Shown here: one piece after another, positions 55,301-64,000 of the stretch
Numbering within the stretch: the first letter of the stretch is position 1
Layout of the letters: each line of letters begins with the position of its first letter
NCBI GenBank assembly: GCA_031771865.1
Contig: JASISA010000023.1
Location: 744,001 to 808,000, forward strand
Direction: 5' to 3'
Source of the DNA: Nothophaeocryptopus gaeumannii
Lineage: Eukaryota; Ascomycota; Dothideomycetes; Mycosphaerellales; Mycosphaerellaceae
DNA: 64,000 nucleotides
The notes under the pieces: model-generated
The model's database searches: none
What the model was told of the DNA's origin: nothing
The model's input: the letters and a program-made list of their open reading frames with translations, nothing else
Made by a program: the position numbers and the translations under genes

Positions 55301-55750
55301 ATGGTGTCGACCAGTATTCGTGTATCAGTATAATCGCTTACATTGAAATCAAGGCCAGTTCAGAGATGTTGTATGCTGCCGACGATGTTGTTGTTGGAAG
55401 GGGGAGGACAGAGGAACGCGGATGCAGTGGAGACGCGAGGCAGATAGTGCCAAGACATCAAGGTCGGACCGAATGTTGAGAGCCTCAGGCAGCCACGTCG
55501 TTGCCCTCGTCGACAAGAACGTCATCTCAAATGATTCAAATCCATCAGAAGCGACGACGTAGTGAGTTTTCTACCCAGATATAGGTCATGAGTGTTGGCC
55601 TCAAGCCTCCTCCACCCTGGGAAAGAGGCTCGGACACAGAAAACAGTCAGTTCAATAAGTCGTTCATTCGTACAATCTGGCACAAAGCTTCGTCTCTAGC
55701 ATCAGATGTTATGCATGCAGAATGAAGCCTTGGAATATATCCGCATTACA
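55301..55750. other. intergenic, nothing recognised
   Basis: 450 bp between the lost N-terminus of the MFS pseudogene and the 3' end of the CTR gene. Confidence 0.4.
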
Positions 55751-56414
55751 TTAATGTCCATCGCAGTGCGCCGCAGTCGGGACCCAGTCGCCAATGACGA
55801 AGCTCCCCAAGAACGTTCCTCCGAGTATTGACATGAAGTATCCGACATTCATCGTCATGACCGCCAGCATCCTTTAACATTAAGTCAGCACTTGACAGTC
55901 TCCTACGGCAAACCGACAGTCAGAAAGTTACTCACAGCAAATAGCTCACACCAGCCAGTATCGTATCCAGAACCGCCCTCGCCAACGCCTCGTTCACGTT
56001 CCACGGCCTCCTCGTAGTAGGAATCAACATCGTCACCTTCCCATGCGCATCCACTCCCTCAAAATCACTCCTCAATATACTTGTATCCCTTCGATTCGCC
56101 CACCAAACCAACAAAGCCGGGAAGTTCATCCTCGCAGCCACGATACCTCGGAAGATGGCCGCCAATGCAATCAGGAATATGCAGGTTCCAGCGTATTGGC
56201 CGACGGAGTTGGGAGTCCAGGATGAGGAGTAGAGGGGTGTTGTGGTGGATGTGAAGAATGTCATCATCATTTCGGACATATCCATCATCATGCTGCTGGA
56301 GGAACCGGACATGTTCATGCCGGACATGCTGGTGGAGGTGGAGCTGGCCATGGCGGATGTGCTGGTCGCTGATGGCGCCATGGACATGGACATTGACATT
56401 GAAGACATGTCCAT
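55751..56414 (-). CDS. CTR family copper transporter, 199 aa
   Basis: High-affinity Cu(I) uptake channel subunit; CTR proteins are trimers in the plasma or vacuolar membrane. The N-terminus is a methionine-rich copper-collecting region (MDMSSMSMSMSMAP, then MSGMNMSGSSSSMMMDMSEM). TM1 is YAGTCIFLIALAAIFRGI. The second exon (55871-55751, after a 64 bp intron) completes TM2 with MTMNVGYFM, the MxxxM pore motif, and TM3 with GGTFLGS, the GxxxG packing motif. The C-terminus ends with AAHCDGH, including Cys/His ligands. Divergent from the ferric reductase gene. Confidence 0.92.
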
Positions 56415-57558
56415 CTTGGCGGTTCTAGAGATTGTCGGAGAATTGTTTCAGTATTTCGGATGTATGCTTTTTGCTGCTTGGGATAGCTATGCAGAATGCC
56501 GAGCCAAAACTATGCGTATGTCTCTGTTCGCAAGACTGCAAACTGACGACTGTGCTGAATATCAAAATGACCCTTTGCAGACTTCAGGTCGCGATGTCGA
56601 ATGCAATCACTGAGGTCGGTCCTCGGGTCTTTGTCTTGGGAGCTGGCCGAACTTGCTCAAACGTCCTCCCTCACGCTGCAGGAAAAACACACTCAAGTCG
56701 CCCTCAAACTTGCTCTTCACCACCTTCCATCTGCATCCCACACGTCAATTCCGTTGACGAGAAGCATTTCGCCATGCGACATGAACGTGGGCGTGAAACT
56801 TGCTCATTCCTTCTCAAATGTCTTGGCACTTGTCTCTTTAAGGAAAGCCCGACCTCACTTGCGCACATCTTTTGCCAGGTATGGAATGCACTCTCGAAAG
56901 TCATGGTTTCGATTGGTCGATTGAGGGTTAGCCGCAATTCTGATGAATGGGATTGGCGACTTCAGACCCATCCCACACAGTGGTTCTGAACGTGCGCTGA
57001 CATGGCCGCGAAGGATGCGAACAGGAGTGGGTTTTGCTGGGCCACTTGAGCGCATTTGAGAACTTCCATCGACGTGGAGGACTAGGCGATGCATATAACG
57101 AGGAAAGACCCACTCCACACGGGCACGCCGGAATCATCCGGTAGATTCTATACATAGTAATCCCTATACTATACTTATTGATATTCTAATTAGCCTTAAA
57201 ACGCGTATCAAACATAGTAGCTATAGTAGTAGGCTTAGTAGTAGTAGTAAAGTTAAAGAACGCCTTTATACCAGATAGTAATAGTACTGATAAGTAGCAG
57301 TATATGATGGAGAAGGGACAAAAAGGTAGGACTTAAAGAAGGAAGCGAACTAACAAATTAGTATAGTGTGCGCTTATAAAACAGATCGGCTTAGCTATGG
57401 CCCGCGGTCCAGGCTGCAGTGGGTCTCTCCTCCTTATATGCATCGCCGTGACTGGGCGGACTTTTCCTACACTACCTGGACGGCGGGACTGTCCTAGAGC
57501 AATGCGTTTCTGCTGACCACTTCGATCTCGGACTCGTCATTCTGGATTGGCGACATAG
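56415..57558. promoter_or_regulatory. shared upstream region of copper transporter and ferric reductase
   Basis: 1.14 kb between the two start codons. The CTR-proximal part (56415-57080) has mixed sequence. 57085-57447 is an inverted-repeat-bounded TpA-rich insert (separate entry). The last 110 bp before the reductase start contain GGGCGG. A TAG immediately precedes the reductase ATG. Confidence 0.5.
57085..57447. mobile_element. inverted-repeat-bounded TpA-rich insert
   Basis: Arms 57085-57114 and 57418-57447 are inverted copies matching at 28 of 30 bases, both starting GGCGATGCATATAA when read inward. Between them about 300 bp is TpA-rich (TAGTAGTAGTAAAG) with no coding capacity. This looks like a decayed MITE or solo element with intact ends. 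No target duplication could be fixed. Confidence 0.55.
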
Positions 57559-59594
57559 ATGCCACTGGCTGGCAATTGTACATACCGAGACGAGACACGC
57601 TGTGGCATCGCAGCAACACCTCCACCCAGCATGATGGGTACGCGCTGGCTCGACCAGCCGGTGATGCTTCACTCATCAAGAGCATACAAGTGTTCACTCA
57701 AGCAGCCGACACAATGTCTATACCAACAAGGAGACTGGAGATTCTGGTACGAAGCCGACCACCGATATGCCTTGCCCACAATTGCCTTCTTCATGGTGGC
57801 CATCATCCTCTTCGCCATACCGCACTTTCTGTCCATACTGGTACCTGGGAGAAGATCTGCGACACCGAAGGCATTCAGCAAAATTCGAGCTTTGAGTCGA
57901 TACCTCAGCTACAAATCATTCAGGATATCGGGCCTCAATTGGAACTCTGCACCAATCGGTGTTCTCTTTCTGGGTGCTATCGGTACGATCTTCTTTTTCA
58001 GCATGACACTTGGTCCGAAACCTTACTACTGGCCGAACACGAAGCACCCTTCGGTGTCGTACGGCAACTCTCCTCCCATCGCCACGAGATCAGGGTGGAT
58101 GTCTCTGGCCTGCCTGCCGTTCATCATTGCGACATCGAGTAAGAGCAATCTGATCACAGGGATCACCGGCATTTCGCACGAGAAGCTTCAAGTCTTCCAT
58201 CGTTGGATAAGCTACGCCTGCTTCGTCCTGGCTTTGATCCATACATTCCCATTCATCGTCTTCCACATCTGGAAGGGCGATATGGTGGAGGAATGGAAAA
58301 CCTCTGTGACTTACTGGACTGGCGTCGTCGCAGTCATTGCTCAGGTACGAATTCACTCTCGAACCGTCTCATACTTTCCACTAACAATCACCAGGCCTGG
58401 CTAACCTTAGCCTCCTTCTCCCCCCTCCGCAACCTCTGCTACGAATTCTTCAAGTTCACCCACTTCCTCGCCGCCCTTATCTTCGTCATCTTCTTCTTCC
58501 TACACTGCGACTTCCGCCTCTCCTCCTGGGACTACTTCATCGCGACAACCGTCATCTTCTCCCTCACCTGGCTGCACTCCCAACTACGTATCTACTTCCA
58601 ACATGGCGTCAAGCGGGCAACGATCTCCCTCGCCTCCAACGGCTTCATTCGAGTCGGCGTACCCACAAATGCGACCTGGCGAGCAGGCCAACATTTCTTC
58701 ATCCGGTTTTTGGGGCTAGGGGTGCATGCTATGACGGCTCATCCGTTTACGACTTGCAGTCTGCCGACGAAAGCACAATTCGACGAAGCCAAAGAAAGCG
58801 AACTCGTCTTTTACATCCGTCCACAAGGTGGTTTTACAGCCCGTCTCGCGAATTTCGCTGAGCATCATCCAAATGCGAAAATGTCTGTCCTCCTCGACGG
58901 GCCGTATGGAGGTATCGATATGCGGAAACTCGCTACACCTCAAAAGACCATCGCGTTAGCCGGTGGCTCAGGAGCAGGCTGGCTCCTCCTAGTTATAGAA
59001 TCTTTCCTCCGACGCCGAGACTGTCTATCTGCAGGCTGCGATCCCGCGACGGGTAAAATGGGTGCGATATGTGGGGACGCAGAAGCGCCTGAGATGAGAG
59101 TCATTCTCGCGACGAGGGATATCGCCACGAGAAATTGGTTCGAAGTGGCGATTACGGAGTTGTTAAGTCAAAGTCTGACAGGATGTTGTCCGAGTGGGTT
59201 ATCTGTCGAGGTGTATTTCACAGGTTCGGAGAACGACAAGGAAGCGCCAAAGGAGACTGGTCAATTCTTGCAGAAATTCGACGAACCCGAGAAGGCTCCC
59301 GATGCAGAGATTGCTGTGGCAGCGAAGAAAGGCCAAATAAGCAGTTCGGGTGATTCCGATTCAGAGAAAGTTGGGAGTCTACTCACGCCGAAGGATTTTG
59401 CAAGTCGGCCGGATTTGCCTGCGGTCATTGCAGAAGAGGCGGCGGGAAGCAGGGAGAGCATGGGTGTCTTTGTATGCGGGCCACTCAGTATGCAGTCCGA
59501 CGTGTCGAATGCTGTTGCGAGGGAGCAAGTGAGGGGCATGAAGGATGGGGAGGTGGATGTATATTTGCATATGGAGCATTTTTCGTGGGCATAG
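57559..59594 (+). CDS. ferric/cupric reductase (FRE family), 661 aa
   Basis: Plasma-membrane flavocytochrome that reduces extracellular Fe(III)/Cu(II) with cytosolic NADPH so that uptake systems can import the ions. Two exons, 57559-58344 and 58395-59594, with a 50 bp phase-0 intron. Paired haem ligands are His 214/228 (HRWISYACFVLALIH) and His 285/299 (HFLAALIFVIFFFLH), each pair with the canonical 13-residue spacing. The FAD motif HPFTTCSLP and NADPH motif ALAGGSGAGWLLL follow, with VFVCGPLSMQSDV near the end. A stop precedes the ATG directly, fixing the start in this exon. No signal peptide is seen, so an upstream exon is possible. Confidence 0.9.
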
Positions 59595-59720
59595 ATGAGG
59601 ACAGGAGCGACAGAGATAGAGCCCGAAAATGTTCATATGTCGGTTTTGATGCCGAATACTCCGTGCTCCTCATACTCTTTCAGCAACACCAATCTGAAAC
59701 GCCGTGTCAAGCATGCTCAT

Positions 59721-60765
59721 CTAGAGGTTTCTGACCTCCCTCGGATACCCAACGATCTTCTCCACAAGCTCTTTGTCAACCACCCCAACTCTATCTAGAG
59801 CTGGACTCAACCCCCTCGCAACCCCGGTCTCATAGTCCAATCCTTTCCTCTTCTCATCCGTATCATACTTCCCGCCAAAAAAATCCACCAACTTGATCGG
59901 CGAGTTCCTCTCAGTGTTCTGCTCACTCTTCCTCAACCCCCTCACTCTCCCCCTTTGTCCCACCTCTTCAAACTCCAGCCCAGCTTCCCTCGACATCGGC
60001 AGCAGATCTGTCGTCCAGTGAAACGTCCTCGGATTCACGACATTTACGTATCCAGCATCCTTCTCAGTGTCCAAGGAGAAGGACACGTCGATGAAGGTTT
60101 GTGCGACGATATCGACGGGCAACCAAGCGGGCCTCTCATCCAGTGTCGGAAGACATCCAATCGTCCTCGCAGTCTGAAAAATCATCGGTATAGCTTCTGT
60201 AGCATTCCAAACTCCATTCACCGTATTACTGCCGCCTCGGCTGTGGCCGCAAATGATGGCTGATACAGTAATGCTGTCGCTTTGATGGTTGACAGAAGAG
60301 ATTCGTAAGCTTCATTCGCGATCCTGGTGGAAAGAAGCAGGGCAGTGTGACCAAGCCTGGAGATAGCAAGTAACGAGATCAGATAGCTCAAGTCAGAATC
60401 GCCAAGCATTCCAACCACTTGCACAGGATCATCAGAGGTGATCCTCTGAGGCACTATCTCGGCGTAGACACACGCAGCTTGCTCGACGAGCTGATTCAGT
60501 TGTCTGGGAGAGTAGTCGATATAGTTGGTGCCATGGTCGGGATATGAGATAATCGGTGCGTTGTTGTGTTGCTGAATAGATCGTAGCCTGATGATGTCGT
60601 CGACGGTACGCGGCTCTCGTGACTCCAGATCAAGCCGTTTCTGGTCCTCTGAAGCTCAAATGTGTTTGCTGTTGCCGCTTTGAAGCCGTCCGGATGTTTG
60701 ACTATCGGCTGTGGTGCCGTGGCTGCCATTTTGACAGGCTCTGGATTGCTGAATGCTGGCATTTG
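59721..60765 (-). pseudogene. collapsed NRPS-like adenylating reductase
   Basis: The upstream part (about 60640-60228) is the beginning of an AMP-binding (adenylation) domain: EPRTVDDIIRLRSIQQHN, ISYPDHGTNYIDYSPRQLNQ and YLISLLAISRLGHTALLLST. At about 60225-60230 it switches abruptly, and out of frame, to the end of a thioester-reductase domain: NGVWNATEAIPMIFQ, LDERPAWLPVDIVA and VNPRTFHWTTDLLP, ending at 59721. Everything between (the rest of A, the carrier domain, the start of the reductase; roughly 700 residues or more) is absent. A further frame break lies near 60650. It is a deletion relic of an A-T-R enzyme. Confidence 0.78.
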
Positions 60766-63700
60766 TCAGTCTGGGCCATTGAGCGTATATGTATGTACAG
60801 TGAATTGATGAAACATGGGCCTGAGGACTCCAATTCCGCCTGCTCAGACGGTCGTGCCATGGCGAAAGATGACTCGGATGTGAAAGTGGAGCTCAATGTC
60901 TATCAAAGCCGAGCGGAAATGGCTTTTCCGCTGCCAAGAAGATATATCGGGTACCAGTACCGGCATGCGGCAGGAACTGAGCTGAGCTAGCTGAGCTAAT
61001 GTTCTCGACTTCACGTCTTCCAATATCTGACCATGATGCTTGCTGTATGCTCACATATGTGTGGTCGTGCTTGGGTATGAAGTGACTCAATGCGTGGTGC
61101 GCGTAGATATGAGGTACGTATAGTGATGTGACTTTCCCATTCTCTCCACTACGTTCCCAGCTCATTTAATGCCCACAAAGCACTGGTTTCGACGATGTCT
61201 GCGAAGCGTTCTGGACAAATAAGAGATGAAGATGGCGAGCGGTCTGATAGTGGCGGACGTGGTGCTGGACGGAGTGATCGCGGTTGTGGGCGTAGCTTCT
61301 GGCGAAGCACAGAGCCGCTTCGATGGCACACTCCTTCGAGCGTTTACTGGAGACAACGAGCAAGACGAGTAGACCATGAAAGAAGAGCGCCATCCTTACT
61401 GGCTATTTCAAGAGCTCATTCTGCCTCGAAGGCGATCTGCCTGCGACTCCTTCTCGCCCATGCACGGACAAAGGTGGCGGAGCAGGCAGAGGAGCTTCGC
61501 TCGGCTTGTGTTCTTGCGGATGTCAAGGTCGCGCACGCCAATGGCAGATGAGGATCGGTGAGGGTTGCTCGAAAGAAAGCGAGATTGCTGGTGGTCGCTC
61601 TGGCTTTGGCTCCTGTTCTGTGTGAGGTCGCTCAGCTCGATGTCGTTGCCCTGCTGCATGGCCGCGGTGTCTCTATGCTCCTGACCACCTCCGCGGCTGT
61701 CCTGACGACCACCGCCCCTCGCTCCCAGGCAGAGAATGCTGTCTTTTGCGGTAGCTACGAGCACGAAAGGATGATCCCGAACACGCTAGCCATGCCGCAC
61801 AGACCAGGCTCTCAAGAGGTACTTATTTCACTCAGCCCCTCGAAACCTCGAACTTCTTTCCTTTCTTTTCTTCACCGGCCTGACCGCCCGGGAGTCTGGT
61901 GCTACGCTAACTTCCGATTGACAGGGCAGCCTACGGGCCACCGCGTGAAGCAAGCTCAGTGAAGACATGGGATCTGAGGGCATGCTCCGCACAGCACGTC
62001 TAACGTGTCACGTCTGAACTCACTGTGCGGGCCCATGCAACCGCCGGTGTACGAGTCAAGGCACAATTTTTGGAACTCAAGGGGTATGCGATTGGCATTA
62101 CACTGCCGCCAACGCGCGTCTCCTGGGGTGCAGGCCTTACACTACCGCCAGTGTCCCAAACCACTTTTTCATCAATTAAGCTGCATTGCAGTTGCTTGGA
62201 GAAGAAGCTCATCGTCCTTGTTTGTCTGCCTTTGTCGGTTGAAGGTGAAGGTGTTGTTGTAGCGGTATGGCTGGCTTTGTCGGGCGCAGAAGGTGTTTGC
62301 TGGTGAAGCAGAGCGCTGTGAGTAGGCGGCGCCAGGAGACTCTTCTTGTCGCCAAGAAGGACGGCGAGAGTTCATAGGTAGTCGTAGTAGTCAGAGTATC
62401 AATCCCTCTGGAATGCCAAATTGTCGCTCGTCGCCGCCGTGTTGCTCTCAATATAGCGCCGTGAGTGCTGGTGATGCTACGCCGCCTGTATGAGCTGCTC
62501 AAATCCGACAGCGCCTCACTACCGACCGCACAGCTCACGACGACAGCACCATCCGCCACCAATCCGGGCAGATCATTATGATTGAACAGATAGAGATGCC
62601 TCACTGGCTATACGAGACTTTGCGGCTCTGCGGCGTGAAGATCTTCGACCCCATCGAGCGTTGCTGCTGCCGTCGGGCGCTGGCCTCGCAGCGGACCACC
62701 TTTCGACGATACTCAGAACCCTCTCACGGACTGGCAACATGCCTGAAAGCGACATAGAGATGGGTAGTCACACCCAGCATTGATCGAGCAGGGCCTTCAA
62801 CAACGGTCGCTACGCCAGAACACCAGGCGGTGCTCCTTTGCCACCAAGAGTCCGCCGCCATATCGAAGCGCTGCTACCCAGCAGCAGTCGCCAGTACCAT
62901 GATATCCAGCGGTACTTCCTCAGCGTCTGAAGAACATGAAGACGCTGGAGCAGCAAGAGAGGGGATACGGTACCAGAGCTCAAGGCCTTCAGCATCATTC
63001 GCCAGCACTACGAGAGTCCTTTGCACTCGCTGAGCCTCAGAAGACGGCCAAGAGGTGGAAGCGTTTCCAGAACTCCAAGCACCAGAGGCAACAGTTCTCA
63101 GCAGCGGCTTCCAGTACCACGATAGCGAAGGGTGCTCCTTGGCCGCCACGCAGTCGCAACGATTTCGAAGCACTCCGCCGTCTGCCGGCCCTAAAGTCTA
63201 CGAGCGCGAGATAGCCAGAGCATCAGGGGTTGGGTAGCCCAAGCCAGCGCGTTTCAATTGAGGGAGAAAACAAACAACAGAATGCAGGCCTTTGGTATTG
63301 GTGCAAGAGCGGAGGCATACTGGCACAATATGGCAGCAGTGAAGGAGGCGGCCAGATAAGCAGCGACATCCCGGGAAAGCCATGGCGAAGTTAGCGGAAC
63401 GCTCTTGGGTTGCCCGGGGCCACAGCTGCCGGTGAAGGCAGGAGGACATCTGCCAGTGATGTCTGCTCGTCAAAGGCAGTGGCAACAGCGATGCCTCAGC
63501 TTCGAATTCTGGAGTAAACCTGAAGGCAGCGCCAAATTTGGACATGCCTTCGATGGAACAAGAAGGCGTATGGAACCGTGCCAATTTCGAAGATTGGTCG
63601 CGGTAGAGCTTTCCTGGCTTCATGCAAGCGTGCCAACTAGAGCAGAATTCGAAGACGTTCGCGAGGCCTCTCGATGCATTCATGATTGCAGTATCGGTAC

Positions 63701-63844
63701 TCGGTGGGTGGAAGCAAGACCGCTTCGCGCACGCTCTTTGTCGATACCAGGTATTCTCGAAACGCCGGCCCACGGGTGGACCGACTCACTCCTCAGACCA
63801 GGCACCAGTGTCCACTCCCATCTCCAAGCACTAAACTCTACAAC
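60766..63844. other. 3.1 kb gene-poor region with degenerate repeats
   Basis: No confident gene. Candidates seen and left uncalled: a minus-strand 83-codon frame at 61408-61659 (begins MQQGNDIELSDLTQNRSQ) and a plus-strand 59-codon frame at 62578 (MIEQIEMPHWLYETLRLCGV). Both are polar and protein-like but without homology I can name. Repeated modules near 62815-63190 are listed separately. Confidence 0.4.
62815..63190 (+). repeat. diverged direct repeats, coding-like
   Basis: Segments at about 62829 and 63135 both begin GGTGCTCCTTKGCCRCCA and translate similarly (GAPLPPRVRRHIEALLP versus GAPWPPRSRNDFEALRRLP). A flanking CCAGTACCAYGATA word occurs at about 62893 and 63109. The copies are about 306 bp apart. 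They may be remains of a repeat-containing gene. Confidence 0.45.
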
Positions 63845-64000
63845 ATGAGATGGCGACGTCGATCCCTGAGTCTTCTCTTCTTGGCAGCTTCTTCCACGGC
63901 ACAAACTCTGAGCCCGAGGTTCAGTAGTAGACTGTAGTTCAGCTGCCCTAGTCACTCACGTCGCATCTCCACAGCTGAGCTGCTCCAGTCAGCGGGTTTG
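63845..64000 (+). CDS. 5' end of a secreted protein, possibly fasciclin domain (cut by window edge)
   Basis: ATG at 63845 opens a signal peptide (MRWRRRSLSLLFLAASSTAQ). A 51 bp intron at 63924-63974 (GTAGTA...CACAG) rejoins in phase 1 to give SPRFTELLQSAGL. The F-x-x-LL-x-x-AGL pattern is how fasciclin (FAS1) domains begin in fungal secreted adhesin-like proteins. Only about 36 residues are visible, so the family call is tentative. Confidence 0.5.

Noticed and set aside
59721..60765. Siderophore or secondary-metabolite cluster formed by the reductase relic and the ferric reductase
   Set aside because: The adenylating enzyme is a dead fragment, and no transporter, tailoring enzyme or regulator of such a cluster is adjacent.
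61408..61659. 83-codon minus-strand frame MQQGNDIELSDLTQ...
   Set aside because: Polar and protein-like but no splice partners, no homology I can name, and the opposite strand is equally open; evidence too thin for a call.
1..64000. CRISPR arrays, rRNA or tRNA genes, bacterial-type operons
   Set aside because: No regularly spaced repeats, no rRNA-like conserved stretches, and no cloverleaf I could fold by eye; a tRNA scan program would be needed to exclude small tRNAs fully.

Overview
The window is eukaryotic nuclear DNA from a filamentous ascomycete. Genes are short and split by 45-80 bp introns with GT...AG ends and CTRAY branch points. Typical fungal families are present: Zn2Cys6 regulators, a CFEM seven-helix receptor, an NCS1 permease, a SepH-type kinase, an NRPS-like reductase relic and many F-box-like (LPxELR) proteins. 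The family mix suggests Dothideomycetes, perhaps Mycosphaerellales/Capnodiales; that placement is inference. There are no operons. Gene models were spliced by hand, and exon joins were accepted when phase, branch point and family motifs agreed.

Layout. 0.5-3.2 kb: an F-box-like gene and its decayed duplicate. 3.4-7.6 kb: alpha/beta hydrolase, C78 (ZUFSP-like) deubiquitinase, a CYSTM-like mini-protein and a zinc-type (MDR) oxidoreductase. 8.2-11.2 kb: a broken secreted glycoprotein gene and an arylsulfotransferase-like gene. 11.6-15.1 kb: an NCS1 nucleobase permease beside a Zn2Cys6 factor, with a perfect CGG-type palindrome in the permease promoter. 17-24 kb: Stf2-like hydrophilin with a split start codon, SDR, methionyl-tRNA formyltransferase, SET protein, F-box-like protein. 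24.8-34 kb: CFEM/Pth11-type receptor in eight exons, hexose transporter, GPI-type surface protein, second Zn2Cys6 factor. 36-42 kb: a small membrane ORF, an unknown protein, and the 1520-residue SepH/Cdc7 septation kinase. 42.6-51 kb: a secreted protein, a DAO-type FAD oxidoreductase, a ~355 bp inverted-repeat element, an SDR pseudogene, a TpA-rich decayed island, an F-box-like pseudogene/gene pair, and a lipocalin-like protein. 51.7-53.6 kb: cytosolic methionyl-tRNA synthetase. 54-60.8 kb: an MFS pseudogene, a CTR copper transporter divergent from a ferric reductase, and the collapsed remains of an adenylating reductase. 60.8-63.8 kb is gene-poor. The right edge cuts a secreted, fasciclin-like gene.

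How it fits together. Conserved housekeeping genes (SepH, MetRS, FMT, SET, C78) are mixed with accessory genes in active turnover: at least six pseudogenes, three TpA-rich islands and two inverted-repeat elements. The clearest functional pairing is CTR transporter plus ferric reductase, which share one promoter region and suit copper/iron uptake. A second possible unit is permease, palindrome and Zn2Cys6 factor at 11-15 kb. No complete biosynthetic cluster, CRISPR array, rRNA or tRNA gene was recognised.
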